This document shows, in pieces, positions 6,819-15,365 of a stretch of DNA of 32,192 nucleotides. The DNA lies in contig NZ_LOPV01000288.1 in assembly GCF_001469865.1 (NCBI RefSeq), positions 1 to 32,192 of the forward strand. Direction: 5' to 3'. The position numbers and the translations under genes are program-made. Below the pieces are notes generated by a model. That model worked only from the letters and a program-made list of their open reading frames with translations. It did not search any database and was not told the origin of the DNA. Source of the stretch: Haloferax profundi (GTDB lineage Archaea; Halobacteriota; Halobacteria; Halobacteriales; Haloferacaceae). How positions within the stretch are numbered: the first letter of the stretch is position 1; every line of letters begins with the position of its first letter.

Positions 6819-7486
6819 AGCGGAATCGGAAGCCACTGCAACGCGGCGGCGACATCTTCCGGTGGGAACAACGGTGGGTGCAGGACCAACCAGTCGAGAA
6901 GAATGAGGCCGAACCCGTGGGCGACGATAGACGGGAGAATCGAGTTACTCTCGTAGTCGACGAGGCCGAACAGCACGTCGGTTGGGGCCGACAGCAGGAG
7001 TTCTATCGGTGGTTTCCCGACGTGGTGGAACGCGTAGAGAATCGGGCTGATGAGTGCGCTCTTGCGCCCGATTTCGCGGATACCAACACAGAGCAAGCCA
7101 CGGTAGTACGTCTCGGCGGCGACGACGACGAGCAGTTGCTGTGCGGCGTGTGGGAGGAAGTCGGCGAGCGCCGTCGACGTGTGCCACATCGGGTAGTAGG
7201 TCCGAATCGTCGGGAGCGACGACCCGACGAGGTAGAACGGGAGGACGAAGAGTGCGAGGAGGACAGTGTTGCGGAGTGCGTTGCGGTCGACGGTCCACCC
7301 GAGGTTCTTCCCGTGTGCGAGCGCGAGCGCTCCGGGGACGAGGATAAACAGGAGGGCGTCGTGGACCGCGCGGTAGGTGAGGTCGCCGGCGGGAAGAGAC
7401 CAGAGACTCCACGCGGCACCGACCACGCCTCCGACGAGGAGGGCACGGTAGAGCCACGGGAGTCGCGTGAACCGGCGACGGAGCAC
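6815..7486 (-). CDS. CPBP-like intramembrane protease family protein, degenerate motifs
   Basis: The 223-residue protein has about six hydrophobic segments (for example residues 15-31, 42-57, 71-90, 114-124, 145-155, 181-198), the size and layout of CPBP (CAAX/Abi) membrane proteases. The first motif EExxxR appears as AETYYR (124-129), so the first glutamate is replaced by alanine. Histidines H154/H155 and H190 sit where the later motifs are expected, but the usual Asn after the last His is missing. It may be inactive, use altered catalysis, or be only distantly related. The GTG at 7486 begins 2 bp after the DUF5789 stop, and its stop overlaps GrpB, so it is cotranscribed with both. Confidence 0.78.
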   Translation of the reverse strand: MLRRRFTRLPWLYRALLVGGVVGAAWSLWSLPAGDLTYRAVHDALLFILVPGALALAHGKNLGWTVDRNALRNTVLLALFVLPFYLVGSSLPTIRTYYPMWHTSTALADFLPHAAQQLLVVVAAETYYRGLLCVGIREIGRKSALISPILYAFHHVGKPPIELLLSAPTDVLFGLVDYESNSILPSIVAHGFGLILLDWLVLHPPLFPPEDVAAALQWLPIPL

Positions 7487-7488
7487 CG

Positions 7489-7770
7489 CTATTCGGTCGC
7501 GACCGGACCGCGACCAACGACGTCGAGTACGTCGTTGACGAAGGTCTGGCGCGTGTCGAAGTACGTCTCGTCGACGTCGGCGAGGACGTCTTCGAGGGTC
7601 TGCGGACCGCTCGGCGTGCGGATGACCGCGTCGCCTTCTTTCTTCAGAATGCTACTCTTCTCCTGGGGCCACGTCAGTCGAGAGGCGACGCGCGCGAGGG
7701 GCGCACCTTCGACGGACTCTCCCTCGCCCAGTTCGACGACGGGTGCCTCGTCTGCTTCCTCGTCAGCCAT
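7489..7770 (-). CDS. DUF5789-like haloarchaeal protein
   Basis: The 93-residue acidic protein has a disordered Glu/Asp-rich N-terminus (about 25 residues), then a conserved core PLARVASRLTWPQEKSSILK and VIRTPSGPQTLEDVLADV. I associate this core with DUF5789, a family found only in haloarchaea; the family name is from memory. There are no cysteines or membrane segments. It leads an operon with the CPBP-like and GrpB genes (2-bp gap). ATTATC on the minus strand at 7795-7800 is a plausible TATA box. The function is unknown. Confidence 0.8.
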   Translation of the reverse strand: MADEEADEAPVVELGEGESVEGAPLARVASRLTWPQEKSSILKKEGDAVIRTPSGPQTLEDVLADVDETYFDTRQTFVNDVLDVVGRGPVATE

Positions 7771-7865
7771 GGGCGAGGGTTAGCCACCGCGCATGATAAT
7801 CCCTTCGAGATTCGTATGTGGTCCCGCGACGACCCGAGACCGACAGCCCGCGACGTGTCGAAAAA

Positions 7866-7879
7866 CAGACAATCGTCTG
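7866..7879. promoter_or_regulatory. Short inverted repeat before the 7917 promoter
   Basis: CAGAC and GTCTG arms with a 4-bp centre end 8 bp before the TATA-like element of the gene starting at 7917. It may be an operator; five-base arms are weak evidence. Confidence 0.25.
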
Positions 7880-7887
7880 ACGCATCG

Positions 7888-7893
7888 TTTTAG
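7888..7893 (+). promoter_or_regulatory. TATA-like element of the 7917 gene
   Basis: TTTTAG is 24-29 bp before the ATG, consistent with a leaderless transcript. Confidence 0.45.
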
Positions 7894-7916
7894 GGACTGG
7901 TTTCGTAGGCACGGCT

Positions 7917-8879
7917 ATGACCAGTCTTTCGGAGGCGTATCACGGTGGCCGCGGTGGGCCGAGTCTCCGACGACTTTCCCTGGGCTTCGGGGTGTTCATC
8001 GCCGGCGCATTGCTCGTCATCGCGGGCATCGTGGTCACGACCACCGACGTGTACACGTCGGGTGGTGCCACACTTGGCGAAGCACGCGAACTCGGGGGTA
8101 TCCTCGGTGGCATCGGCGTTCCCGCCGTCTTCCTCGGCGTGTTCGCCGTGCTGCCAGCAAGTCGTCGGACTCGTGCCGCGGCAGTCATCGGTGCGAGTAT
8201 CGCCGTCCTCGGTGTCGGACTGTTCTCCCACGCGTACCCCTGTCAGTGGACCGGTGCGACGTGCGGTGCAGGCCTGACAGACTTGACCCTGGAGACCGTC
8301 GGCGTCTACTTCTTCGGCACCATCACCACCTTCTGGTGTCTGTTCGTCGGCGTCGCCAACTTCAAGACACGAAACGACCCCGGTGGCACGGCGACGGTTC
8401 AGGTGACCAAGAAGGGCGAAACCCGCATCGTCGAAGTCGAAAAGACGGTTCGCGGTGGACTCAGCGGCATCGGATTCCTCGGCGGAACGCCCGATGGCGA
8501 CGTCGAGACGCAGACGAACAAGCCGTCTGGGTCGGGGATGGGCGGCACCGCAGGTGCCACCGACGGTGGTGCCTCGTCGAACACGATTACACCACTCGAC
8601 CTCGAACCGACTGAGGCCCCGAAATCCACGCAGTCCGCACAGACGGCACAGCGTGCTGGCGGTTCGTCGTCCGCCACTCGCGGCCCCTCCGATGCGACCG
8701 AACACCCTGCCGCGGAACGACCGAAGACTGCCACGGTCGGTGACCGATACTGTGGAAACTGCACGTACTTCGAGTACGTCCGCACCTCGGAGGGTCTCCA
8801 ACCGTACTGTGCGGCCCACGACGAGATGATGCAGGACATGGAAGAGTGCGACGAGTGGTTCCCCCGAAGTCGCTACTGA
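7917..8879 (+). CDS. Four-helix membrane protein with C-terminal cysteine module (DUF7139-like)
   Basis: The 320-residue protein starts with four hydrophobic segments (about residues 21-43, 58-81, 86-103, 125-147), with two cysteines in the loop HAYPCQWTGATCGAGL between the third and fourth. A cytoplasmic segment with KKGETRIVEVEKTVRG follows, then a long low-complexity Gly/Ser/Thr/Ala/Pro linker (about 180-275). The last 50 residues hold a cysteine cluster: YCGNCTYFEYV, then PYCAAHDEMM and EECDEWFP, which could bind zinc. I recall this family as DUF7139 in haloarchaea. The tail may sense metal or redox state or bind nucleic acid, but the role is unknown. It is monocistronic between a minus-strand operon and the Mut7-C gene. 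Confidence 0.82.
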   Translation: MTSLSEAYHGGRGGPSLRRLSLGFGVFIAGALLVIAGIVVTTTDVYTSGGATLGEARELGGILGGIGVPAVFLGVFAVLPASRRTRAAAVIGASIAVLGVGLFSHAYPCQWTGATCGAGLTDLTLETVGVYFFGTITTFWCLFVGVANFKTRNDPGGTATVQVTKKGETRIVEVEKTVRGGLSGIGFLGGTPDGDVETQTNKPSGSGMGGTAGATDGGASSNTITPLDLEPTEAPKSTQSAQTAQRAGGSSSATRGPSDATEHPAAERPKTATVGDRYCGNCTYFEYVRTSEGLQPYCAAHDEMMQDMEECDEWFPRSRY

Positions 8880-8904
8880 CCCGATAGCCCCCACCTTCTC
8901 TCGC

Positions 8905-9444
8905 TTACAACTCGTTCACCCGCGACTCGACGTCTCGCCAGTGGCTTCCCCGCCAGAACACCTGTCCGCAGTCACGACACCGCCACAACGTCGTCTCGCT
9001 CGGGTCTGGCGCGTATTCGGGGACGGAGTCGTCGTCTTCGAGCACGTCGAGGAGTCCGTTGCACGCACTACACCGTGCAGGGAACTCGCCGAGCGAGATG
9101 GTGAACCCGGCCGACTCGAGTTCCCGGAGTTGGTCGAGCGGGTTTCGGCCCGCGACGAGGACGCTTCGCGGTGCCTGTTCTGCGAGCGAGATATCACGGG
9201 TCAGGAGGACACGGTGCTCCTCACTCACGCGATTCAACAGGACTTCGTCACCGGGGTCACCCCCGCCGCCATCCATCGCGTACGCGGTATCGTACCCGCA
9301 CATCCGCAGATACGTAGCCAGTTTTCCGAGCATCACGTCGAGGAGGAGTGCGGTGTCGTCTGGCGAGGCCGACTCGACGCCGGATGCGACCGTTCCGGGG
9401 TGGTCAGGCCCGGTACCGCTGAGTGGTCGGTTCTCGTCGGTCAA
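8905..9444 (-). CDS. Mut7-C (DUF82) RNase-domain protein with zinc ribbon
   Basis: Mut7-C proteins pair a PIN-like nuclease fold with a zinc ribbon. The opening LLLDVMLGKLATYLRMCGYDT matches the family's start, with the first active-site aspartate in LLLD; DEVLLNRVSEEHRVLLTRD supplies later acidic residues. The C-terminus holds two CxxC pairs (ARCSACNG and WRCRDCGQ) followed by VFWRGSHW. I choose the TTG at 9444, which overlaps the polX stop (TTGA) and gives 179 residues; a start at 9507 would run far into polX and its codons look like the wrong frame. About 30 disordered residues precede the domain. It is the third gene of the DUF5788-polX operon and may have an RNA-processing role. Confidence 0.85.
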   Translation of the reverse strand: MTDENRPLSGTGPDHPGTVASGVESASPDDTALLLDVMLGKLATYLRMCGYDTAYAMDGGGGDPGDEVLLNRVSEEHRVLLTRDISLAEQAPRSVLVAGRNPLDQLRELESAGFTISLGEFPARCSACNGLLDVLEDDDSVPEYAPDPSETTLWRCRDCGQVFWRGSHWRDVESRVNEL

Positions 9445-11189
9445 TGCAGGAAGTCGGTGAGGTCGTCGAGAGACCACGTGTTTATCACGTCGGCCGTCTC
9501 GACCCACCCACGTCGGGCCGTGTGGACACCGTAGCGGGCGTGGTCGAGTTCGGCCGGTCGATGGGCGTCTGTGTCTATCGCGATGGTCGCCCCTGCTTCG
9601 ACGGCGATTTTGAGCGCTTCGCCGTTCAGGTCCAGACGGAACGGACTGGCGTTGAGTTCGAGTGCGACGCCGTTTTCGACGGCGGCCTCGGCGAGTCGTT
9701 CGTAATCGAGTGGGAGGCCGGGGCGGCGGTTGATGAGGCGGCCGGTCGGGTGGCCGAGAACGTCGACGGCGGGGTGTTCCATGGCTCGAACGAGTCGTTC
9801 GGTGGCCGTCTCGCGGTCCTGGTCGAGGGCGCTGTGCGGTGAGGCGACGACCACGTCGAGTTGGTCGAGTACGTCGTCGGCGACGGAGAGGCCGCCTTCC
9901 GCGTCGATGTTCGCCTCGACGCCGGTGAAGACAGTGATGCTCGCATCTTCGGCGACGGCCCGAACTTCGTCTATCTGTTCGAGGAGTTCGTCGTCGTCGA
10001 CGCCGACGCCACCGACCATCCCCGGCCCCGTGGCGTGGTCCGAGACGACGTGGAACTCGTAGCCTCGTTCTTCCGCCGCAGCGACCATCTCCGCGATGGT
10101 GTTGTCGCCATCGGACCAGTTCGTGTGCGTGTGGAGGTCACCGCGAATCTCGCCTTCGTCTATGAGGTCGGGGAGCGACCCGTCTGCTGCCACTTCGATT
10201 TCGCCGGTGTCTTCGCGCATCTCCGGCGTGATGAGTGGTAAGTCGAGCGCAGCGTACATCGACGCTTCCGTCTCACCGGCGACACGTCTCCCGATGCGAG
10301 GGCCGCCGTCCGGGTCGTCGACGTCCGAGATGTCGAACATCCCGTACTCGTTCATCTTGAGGCCGCGGTCGATTGCGATGTTCCGCAGGTGGACGTTGTG
10401 GTCCTTGCTCCCCGTGAAGTACTGGAGGGCAGCGCCGTACTCGGATGGGTCGACGACGCGCAGGTCGACGCGCATCGCGTTGACTCGGGTACTCGCTTTC
10501 TGTGCGCCTGCCTCGATGGTGTCGTCGACGAGGTCCCACGCGAGGAAGTGGTCGATGACTGCGGAGGGGTCGTCGCTCTCGACGAGGATGTCGATGTCGC
10601 CGACCGTCTCTCGCCAGCGTCGCATCGACCCCGCGGGTTCTGCACGGCCGACTGCGTCGTGGTCGCCGAGGTACGCCAGCAGGTCGTCGGCGACGGGTCG
10701 GGCCTTCCCGAGGAGTTCTCGACCCGTGGCCTCGCGAGCGAACTCGATGCCCTCGAGGATGTTCGCTTCAGTCTTCGCGCCGAAGCCTTTGACCTCCTGA
10801 ATCTGCCCGTCGCGGGCGGCGGCCTCCAGTTCGTCGAGGTCGGTGATACCGAGTTCCTCGTAGAGTGTGCCGACCGTCTTCGGCCCGACGCCTTCGACGC
10901 TGGTCAGGCCGGCCATATCTACGGGCAATTCGTCTCGCAGGTCGTCTAACTCTTCGATGTGTCCCGTCTCGACGTACTCGACGATTTTCGAGGCGATAGC
11001 GTCGCCGACGCGGTCTATCTCTTTGACGGCGTCTTCTCCCTCCTCGGCGAGTTCTTCGACTGGGTTGGGGTACTCGCGGACGTTCTCTGCCGCACGGCGG
11101 TAACTCGACGGCTTGTACGCCACGTCCTTCGCGTCGAGCAGGTCGGCGAACTCTTCGAGGAGGGTCGCAATCTCGTCGTTTCGGCTCAT
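9441..11189 (-). CDS. polX: DNA polymerase X with PHP domain
   Basis: Family X polymerases with a C-terminal PHP domain fill short gaps in repair and carry 3'-5' exonuclease or AP-processing activity. The 582 residues show an N-terminal 8-kDa-like helix bundle, helix-hairpin-helix motifs (VEGVGPKTVGTLYEELGI near 98-115, VKGFGAKTEANIL near 133-145), and the polymerase palm with GSMRR (187-191), Asp198/Asp200 in GDIDIL and Asp242 in MRVDLRVV. The PHP domain follows from about 348: DLHTHTNWSD (His353, His355, Asp360), SDH (384-385), Glu425, His452, His480 and DTDAH (539-543). All metal-binding positions look intact. The ATG overlaps the DUF5788 stop (ATGA) and is preceded by GGAGG. Confidence 0.96.
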   Translation of the reverse strand: MSRNDEIATLLEEFADLLDAKDVAYKPSSYRRAAENVREYPNPVEELAEEGEDAVKEIDRVGDAIASKIVEYVETGHIEELDDLRDELPVDMAGLTSVEGVGPKTVGTLYEELGITDLDELEAAARDGQIQEVKGFGAKTEANILEGIEFAREATGRELLGKARPVADDLLAYLGDHDAVGRAEPAGSMRRWRETVGDIDILVESDDPSAVIDHFLAWDLVDDTIEAGAQKASTRVNAMRVDLRVVDPSEYGAALQYFTGSKDHNVHLRNIAIDRGLKMNEYGMFDISDVDDPDGGPRIGRRVAGETEASMYAALDLPLITPEMREDTGEIEVAADGSLPDLIDEGEIRGDLHTHTNWSDGDNTIAEMVAAAEERGYEFHVVSDHATGPGMVGGVGVDDDELLEQIDEVRAVAEDASITVFTGVEANIDAEGGLSVADDVLDQLDVVVASPHSALDQDRETATERLVRAMEHPAVDVLGHPTGRLINRRPGLPLDYERLAEAAVENGVALELNASPFRLDLNGEALKIAVEAGATIAIDTDAHRPAELDHARYGVHTARRGWVETADVINTWSLDDLTDFLH

Positions 11190-11626
11190 CGGCCTCCTCG
11201 CTTGCTCTTGCCACTGTCACGACCGAGCGCCTTCTTCAGGAAGTTCATCCAGCGCTTCTGGTCGGCGGCGTTCTGGAGTTTCGCCTCCTGTTCGAGGTCC
11301 GCGGGTCGGAGTTGTTCGAGCGCGTTCAGCGCCCGGTCGATACCGATGATGTCGTCGACGAGTTGGCGGCCTTCTTCGTAGCTTATCTCGCCCTCTTCGA
11401 TTGGCTCGAGCCGTTCGAGGCGCTCACGACGGAGGTTTCGCTTCGCCTGGTCGACTCGTTCACGCTCGCCCGCCGGAATCGTGTCACGGCGCTTAATCTC
11501 GAAGACGAACTGTTTGAGGTCGATATCTTCACCCTGGACCTCGATTCGCTCGGGAATCTGGACGCCGACTGTCGCCCCCTCCCGATTGACTCGTTCCAGG
11601 AGTTGTTTGCGCTCGAACTCCTTCAC
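11186..11626 (-). CDS. DUF5788-like haloarchaeal protein
   Basis: The 146-residue protein is basic at both ends, unusual for this genome, and highly charged: ERKQLLERVNREGATVGVQI at the start and KKALGRDSGKSKRGGR at the end. The middle, VDDIIGIDRALNALEQLRP, is predicted helical. I associate it from memory with the haloarchaeal family DUF5788. The GTG at 11626 is used; an in-frame stop lies just upstream and no ATG precedes the conserved part. It leads the operon with polX, whose start overlaps its stop, and with the Mut7-C gene. The Lys/Arg-rich tail could bind nucleic acid, which would suit these neighbours; that is inference. Confidence 0.82.
   Translation of the reverse strand: MKEFERKQLLERVNREGATVGVQIPERIEVQGEDIDLKQFVFEIKRRDTIPAGERERVDQAKRNLRRERLERLEPIEEGEISYEEGRQLVDDIIGIDRALNALEQLRPADLEQEAKLQNAADQKRWMNFLKKALGRDSGKSKRGGR
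11192..11198 (-). promoter_or_regulatory. Shine-Dalgarno site for polX
   Basis: The minus strand reads GAGGAGG within the last codons of the upstream gene, a few bases before the polX ATG at 11189. Together with the ATGA overlap it indicates re-initiation and fixes the polX start. Confidence 0.6.
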
Positions 11627-11778
11627 GCTCTGACGTTACCTCGCGTGACACTTCGCTCCTTCGCCCCGTCTCTCCGTCGGGTTGTCCGTCGTCGCCGAGT
11701 ACGTCACATCGTCGGGAATCGGTCCGAGAATCGCGAAAAACGGTTATCTCGTCATCTAGCGTACGTTCTCCCACAACT

Positions 11779-12621
11779 ATGTCGCTTGGTACCAATAGAC
11801 ACACTAGTGGGGACGACGAATCGGCGATGACGACGTTCAGACGTGTCCGCCTGTACGCGTTCTACCTCCTCGCGTTGGTGACGCTTGGAATGGCCGCGGC
11901 GTTCGTCTCAGAACTGCTCGCGTTCGCCATCACCGGGTGGGGTGTCGGTGGCGAAGTTCTCGCAGAACACCGACTCCACGTGATGGTCATCGCGGCGAAC
12001 GTCTGGATAATCATCCTCGGCGTCGCGAGTCAACTGTACCGCCCACTCAAGCGGGTTGCGCTGATGCAAGTCGCGTTCCTCGTAACGACGCTCGTCCTCG
12101 TTGGAACCATCGTCGGCGGTGGACCAGTCGAAGAAGTCGTTCCGTTCTTCATCCTCACGGGCCTCATGGCGCTGTTCCACCCCGCAGGTCGAGAGATACT
12201 CTCTCTCGGCGACGACTACAGTCCAGCACTGCTCGGCCTCGTCGCGGTGGCGGCCATCCCTGTCCTCGCGTTCGCAGCCAATCAGTTCGCCCTCCAGGGG
12301 TCGGGTGACGTTCACGCCGTCGCCGGTCACTACATGGAGATGACGACGATGTCCATCGGCTTGTTGCTCCTCGGCCTCATCGCGGCCGCAGGTGCACCGG
12401 GACACCGTCTCGTCGCGTGGTTGACCGCTGGTCTCGCCATCTACTTCGGGGCTATCTCGCTCGTCTTCCCGACGCAGATTTCGAGCGTGGGTACGATGTG
12501 GGCTATCGCGCTCGTCCTGTGGGGACTGGCGTTCGTCGCGGTGAGCGAACTTCGTGTGAGCGGTCGGACCACCGTCTCGGCGGAACGTCCGCTCAGGATA
12601 CGTGGCTCGCCGCGGGCCTGA
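11779..12621 (+). CDS. Polytopic membrane protein of unknown function
   Basis: The 280-residue protein has a polar N-terminus of about 23 residues and then seven or eight hydrophobic segments (about 26-53, 68-84, 96-112, 120-136, 151-167, 192-208, 214-231, 240-257). Between them are short loops including a conserved-looking LYRPLKR near residue 94, and His residues in AEHRLHVM and VAGHYMEM that might face a channel or bind a cofactor. The C-terminus is a short basic tail. I do not recognise the family. TTATCT (around 11743-11748) is a candidate TATA element for the ATG at 11779; an ATG 16 codons later is an alternative. It is separated from the next gene by a hairpin. Confidence 0.78.
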   Translation: MSLGTNRHTSGDDESAMTTFRRVRLYAFYLLALVTLGMAAAFVSELLAFAITGWGVGGEVLAEHRLHVMVIAANVWIIILGVASQLYRPLKRVALMQVAFLVTTLVLVGTIVGGGPVEEVVPFFILTGLMALFHPAGREILSLGDDYSPALLGLVAVAAIPVLAFAANQFALQGSGDVHAVAGHYMEMTTMSIGLLLLGLIAAAGAPGHRLVAWLTAGLAIYFGAISLVFPTQISSVGTMWAIALVLWGLAFVAVSELRVSGRTTVSAERPLRIRGSPRA

Positions 12622-12655
12622 ACACGCAGACAGAGTACACTGCCCCTCTCGCCGC

Positions 12656-12678
12656 TCGGCGGTGAATCTCGCCGCCGA
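12656..12678 (+). terminator. Stem-loop between the membrane protein and the phosphatase gene
   Basis: TCGGCGG (12656-12662) pairs perfectly with CCGCCGA (12672-12678) around a 9-base loop, 35 bp after the 11779 gene's stop. No T run follows, so it may be a terminator or only a 3'-end structure. Confidence 0.35.
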
Positions 12679-12736
12679 CTCGGACACACGCGCACATCCG
12701 TCGTACGTTGGCGCAAACACGCGTAGAGAGACGAAC

Positions 12737-12745
12737 CTTCTTATG
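12737..12745 (+). promoter_or_regulatory. TATA box of the phosphatase-superfamily gene
   Basis: CTTCTTATG lies 23-31 bp before the ATG at 12768, so it supports that start over the in-frame codon at 12708. Confidence 0.5.
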
Positions 12746-12767
12746 GCTCTCTTTGGTACCGGGACGT

Positions 12768-14117
12768 ATGGGTTTGTTCGACCGACTCCGCGGCAAGGAC
12801 CACCCCCGCGTCGCCTTCATCGGCATCGACGGGGTCCCATTTAGTCTCCTCTCTGAGCACCCCGAAGAGTTCCCCAACTTCGCGGCGCTCGCAGACGATG
12901 GTGCAGCAGGTTCTATCGACAGCATCGTCCCACCGGAATCCAGCGCGTGTTGGCCGGCGCTCACCACTGGCGTCAACCCCGGTGAGACGGGTGTCTACGG
13001 GTTCCAAGACCGCGAAGTCGGGTCGTACGACACGTACGTCCCGATGGGCCGCGACGTGCAGGCCACGCGCCTCTGGGACCGCGTGACCGACGCCGGCCGG
13101 AAGGCCACCGTGATGAACGTCCCCGTGACGTTCCCACCCCAGCGAAACATCCAGCGGATGGTCTCCGGATTCCTCTCGCCCGGCGTCGACAAAGCCGCCT
13201 ACCCCGACGACTTCCGCGACCACCTCGAAGGGATGGGCTACAAGATCGACGTGAACGCCAAACTCGGCCACGACGACGACAAGTCCGCGTTCATGGACGA
13301 CGCCCACGAGACCTTAGACAAGCGGTACGAAGCCTTCTCGCACTACCTCCAGGAGGACGACTGGGACCTCTTCTTCGGCGTCTTCATGACTACCGACCGG
13401 GTCAACCACTTCCTGTTCAAAGACTACGAACGCGACGGGAAGAACAAAGACGCGTTCGTGGAGTTCTATCGCAAGGTCGACGAGTACATCGGGAACATCC
13501 GTGAGATGCTCCCCGAAGACGTGACGCTCGTCGTCGCCTCCGACCACGGGTTCACCTCGCTCGACTACGAGGTCCACTGTAACACGTGGCTCGAACAGGA
13601 AGGGTGGCTCTCGTACGAATCGGACGACCACGACTCACTGTCCGACATCGACGGCGACTCGAAGGCCTACTCGCTCATCCCCGGGCGCTTTTTCATCAAC
13701 CTCGAAGGCCGCGAACCGCGTGGCTCCGTCCCACAAGACGAGTACGAGGAAGTCCGCGACGAACTCAAAGCGGAACTCGAAGCACTCGAAGGCCCCGACG
13801 GCAAGAACGTCGCAGAACGCGTCGTCGTCAAGGAAGAGGCCTTCCGCGGCAACCACGACGATATCGCGCCTGACCTCGTCGTCATCCCGAACCACGGCTT
13901 CGACCTGAAGTCCGGATTCAAGGGCCACGACGACGTGTTCGGCACCGGCCCGCGCAACGGGATGCACTCGTTCGACAACGCCACGCTCTACGTCGACGAC
14001 CCCGACGCGGAGATAGAAGACGCCGACCTCTACGATATCGCGCCGACGATTCTCGACCTGATGGAACTCGACTACGCCCGCACCGAACTCGACGGTGCGA
14101 GTCTCGTCCACCAGTAG
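12768..14117 (+). CDS. Alkaline phosphatase superfamily phosphodiesterase/nucleotide pyrophosphatase
   Basis: The 449-residue protein matches type I phosphodiesterase/nucleotide-pyrophosphatase enzymes, which hydrolyse phosphate esters with two metals. The first metal site is VAFIGIDGVPF (Asp21); the nucleophile segment is PPESSACWPALTTGVNPGET (about 55-74), likely Ser58 or Ser59 in place of Thr; ASDHGF (Asp259, His260) is the second metal site. Later motifs include DDIAPDLVVIPNHGF, GFKGHDDVFGTG and NGMHSFDNA, and the closing DLYDIAPTILDLM is typical. There is no signal peptide, so it is probably cytoplasmic. The substrate is unknown; relatives include phosphoglycerate mutase-like and lipid-head-group enzymes. 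It is monocistronic and converges on cetZ. Confidence 0.9.
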   Translation: MGLFDRLRGKDHPRVAFIGIDGVPFSLLSEHPEEFPNFAALADDGAAGSIDSIVPPESSACWPALTTGVNPGETGVYGFQDREVGSYDTYVPMGRDVQATRLWDRVTDAGRKATVMNVPVTFPPQRNIQRMVSGFLSPGVDKAAYPDDFRDHLEGMGYKIDVNAKLGHDDDKSAFMDDAHETLDKRYEAFSHYLQEDDWDLFFGVFMTTDRVNHFLFKDYERDGKNKDAFVEFYRKVDEYIGNIREMLPEDVTLVVASDHGFTSLDYEVHCNTWLEQEGWLSYESDDHDSLSDIDGDSKAYSLIPGRFFINLEGREPRGSVPQDEYEEVRDELKAELEALEGPDGKNVAERVVVKEEAFRGNHDDIAPDLVVIPNHGFDLKSGFKGHDDVFGTGPRNGMHSFDNATLYVDDPDAEIEDADLYDIAPTILDLMELDYARTELDGASLVHQ

Positions 14118-14258
14118 ACGAGTCTCATAGACCGACCCTCGCTTCGAAAAATCACGCGGTGGCCGGTGCGAACGACGTCGCTTCGGCCGCGCTTTCGTCG
14201 CTCGTCGCTGACTCCTCCCAGAGCAGTGTCACTCTCGTTTCGTCGAGCAGTGCGGCGC

Positions 14259-15341
14259 CTACAACAGGTCGTCTAGTTCGTCGTTGTGCCACATCTCCTT
14301 GGGGTCTTCCCGCTCTTCGGTCGCTGCGTGCTCGATTGCTTCCCGAGCGCGTTCCATGAACGCCTCGACGCGGTCTGAGCGTTCGACGCCACCGAGGAGG
14401 ATGAGCGACGCGATTCGACCGCTCTCCAGTGGGAAGTCGCCGCCGCGAACCTGCATACTCCCGGTTTCGTCTTCGACCCAGCGGCGGGCGCGTTCGACAC
14501 CTTTTCTGGGGATGGTGTCCGGTTTCCCGGCGATGATGACGAGTGCCGAGTCGGCGTCGCTCGCATCTGGAAGGCTGGTCCCCGTCAGGAGTGAGCGACG
14601 TGTCGTACTCATCACGGCGTTGATGTTCTCCTCTGCGACTTCGGAGGCCTCGGCGCTGGCGTAGCCGAGTGCTGCGATTCCACCGGCACGGAGCGTGTTG
14701 ATGACTTCTGAGCTATCGACGACACTCTCGCCGACGCCTTCGACTGCTTCGCCTGCAGCGAGGAGTAACCCGACGCGCCGAGCGATGGCGTCGTTGATGG
14801 CGTCGAAGCCTTCGCTCATCGACTCACCGGACGAGCGGAACGCGTCGTTGTCGACGAGGAGGACGGCGTCGGACTCTCGGGCGACGGTCTTGAGCGACCG
14901 ACCGGCGTTGACCTGATACATCGCGCCTTCGTCCTGTCCGGGGAGGATACCGAGTACGTAGACAGGGATGTCGTAGACGCGTCTGAGAGCCTTGGCGAGG
15001 ACGGGCGCCCCACCGGACCCAGACCCACCACCGAGACCGGCGACGACGAATATCGACTCCGTCTGCGCCGTGATTCGGCCGTCGAGCGCCGACATGACTT
15101 CTGTCTTGTCTGCTTGCATCACTTCAGCGCCGAGTTCGTTGTCGCCACCGACGCCGTGTCCGTTGACACGGTCTTGGCCGATGAGAACGGTCTCGAATGG
15201 GAGCGACTGGAGGTCGGTCTTTGCGGTGTTGACCCCGATGGCACCGAGGACCGCACCGAATCCCATCTGTTGGTCGAACGACTGGAGGGCGGCGGTGAGT
15301 TTCCCACCTGCTTGACCTACACCAATCAGGACGGTCTTCAT
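14259..15341 (-). CDS. cetZ2: CetZ tubulin/FtsZ-family protein (CetZ2-like)
   Basis: CetZ proteins are archaeal tubulin-superfamily GTPases that polymerise at the membrane and influence cell shape and motility; they form a class apart from FtsZ. The 360-residue protein begins with the nucleotide-binding loop LIGVGQAGGKL (5-15) and has the tubulin signature GLGGGSGSGG (102-111). The LLVDNDAF and AINDAIARRV segments follow at 161-190, and a C-terminal activation domain ends in a short acidic tail EMWHNDELDDLL. I chose the ATG at 15341 because MKTVLIGVGQAGGK is the usual opening; an in-frame codon four residues upstream is unlikely. GTTCAAG (minus strand, 15366-15372) is a likely TATA box. It is divergent from the pilus-like locus. 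Which paralogue it is rests on memory of gene order. Confidence 0.93.
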   Translation of the reverse strand: MKTVLIGVGQAGGKLTAALQSFDQQMGFGAVLGAIGVNTAKTDLQSLPFETVLIGQDRVNGHGVGGDNELGAEVMQADKTEVMSALDGRITAQTESIFVVAGLGGGSGSGGAPVLAKALRRVYDIPVYVLGILPGQDEGAMYQVNAGRSLKTVARESDAVLLVDNDAFRSSGESMSEGFDAINDAIARRVGLLLAAGEAVEGVGESVVDSSEVINTLRAGGIAALGYASAEASEVAEENINAVMSTTRRSLLTGTSLPDASDADSALVIIAGKPDTIPRKGVERARRWVEDETGSMQVRGGDFPLESGRIASLILLGGVERSDRVEAFMERAREAIEHAATEEREDPKEMWHNDELDDLL

Positions 15342-15365
15342 GCGACAACACACTCTTGGCCCCGT

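Noticed and set aside
12708-12767. Upstream extension of the phosphatase-superfamily gene from an earlier start
   Set aside because: The TATA box at 12737-12745 lies inside the extension and points to the ATG at 12768. The extra 20 residues are basic and hydrophobic, unlike the rest.
14152-14232. Possible 26-residue minus-strand reading frame after cetZ, starting at a GTG
   Set aside because: Codon use is fair, but there is no ATG, no promoter and no RBS, and it lies in the convergent gap between two gene ends. I treat it as chance unless conserved in relatives.
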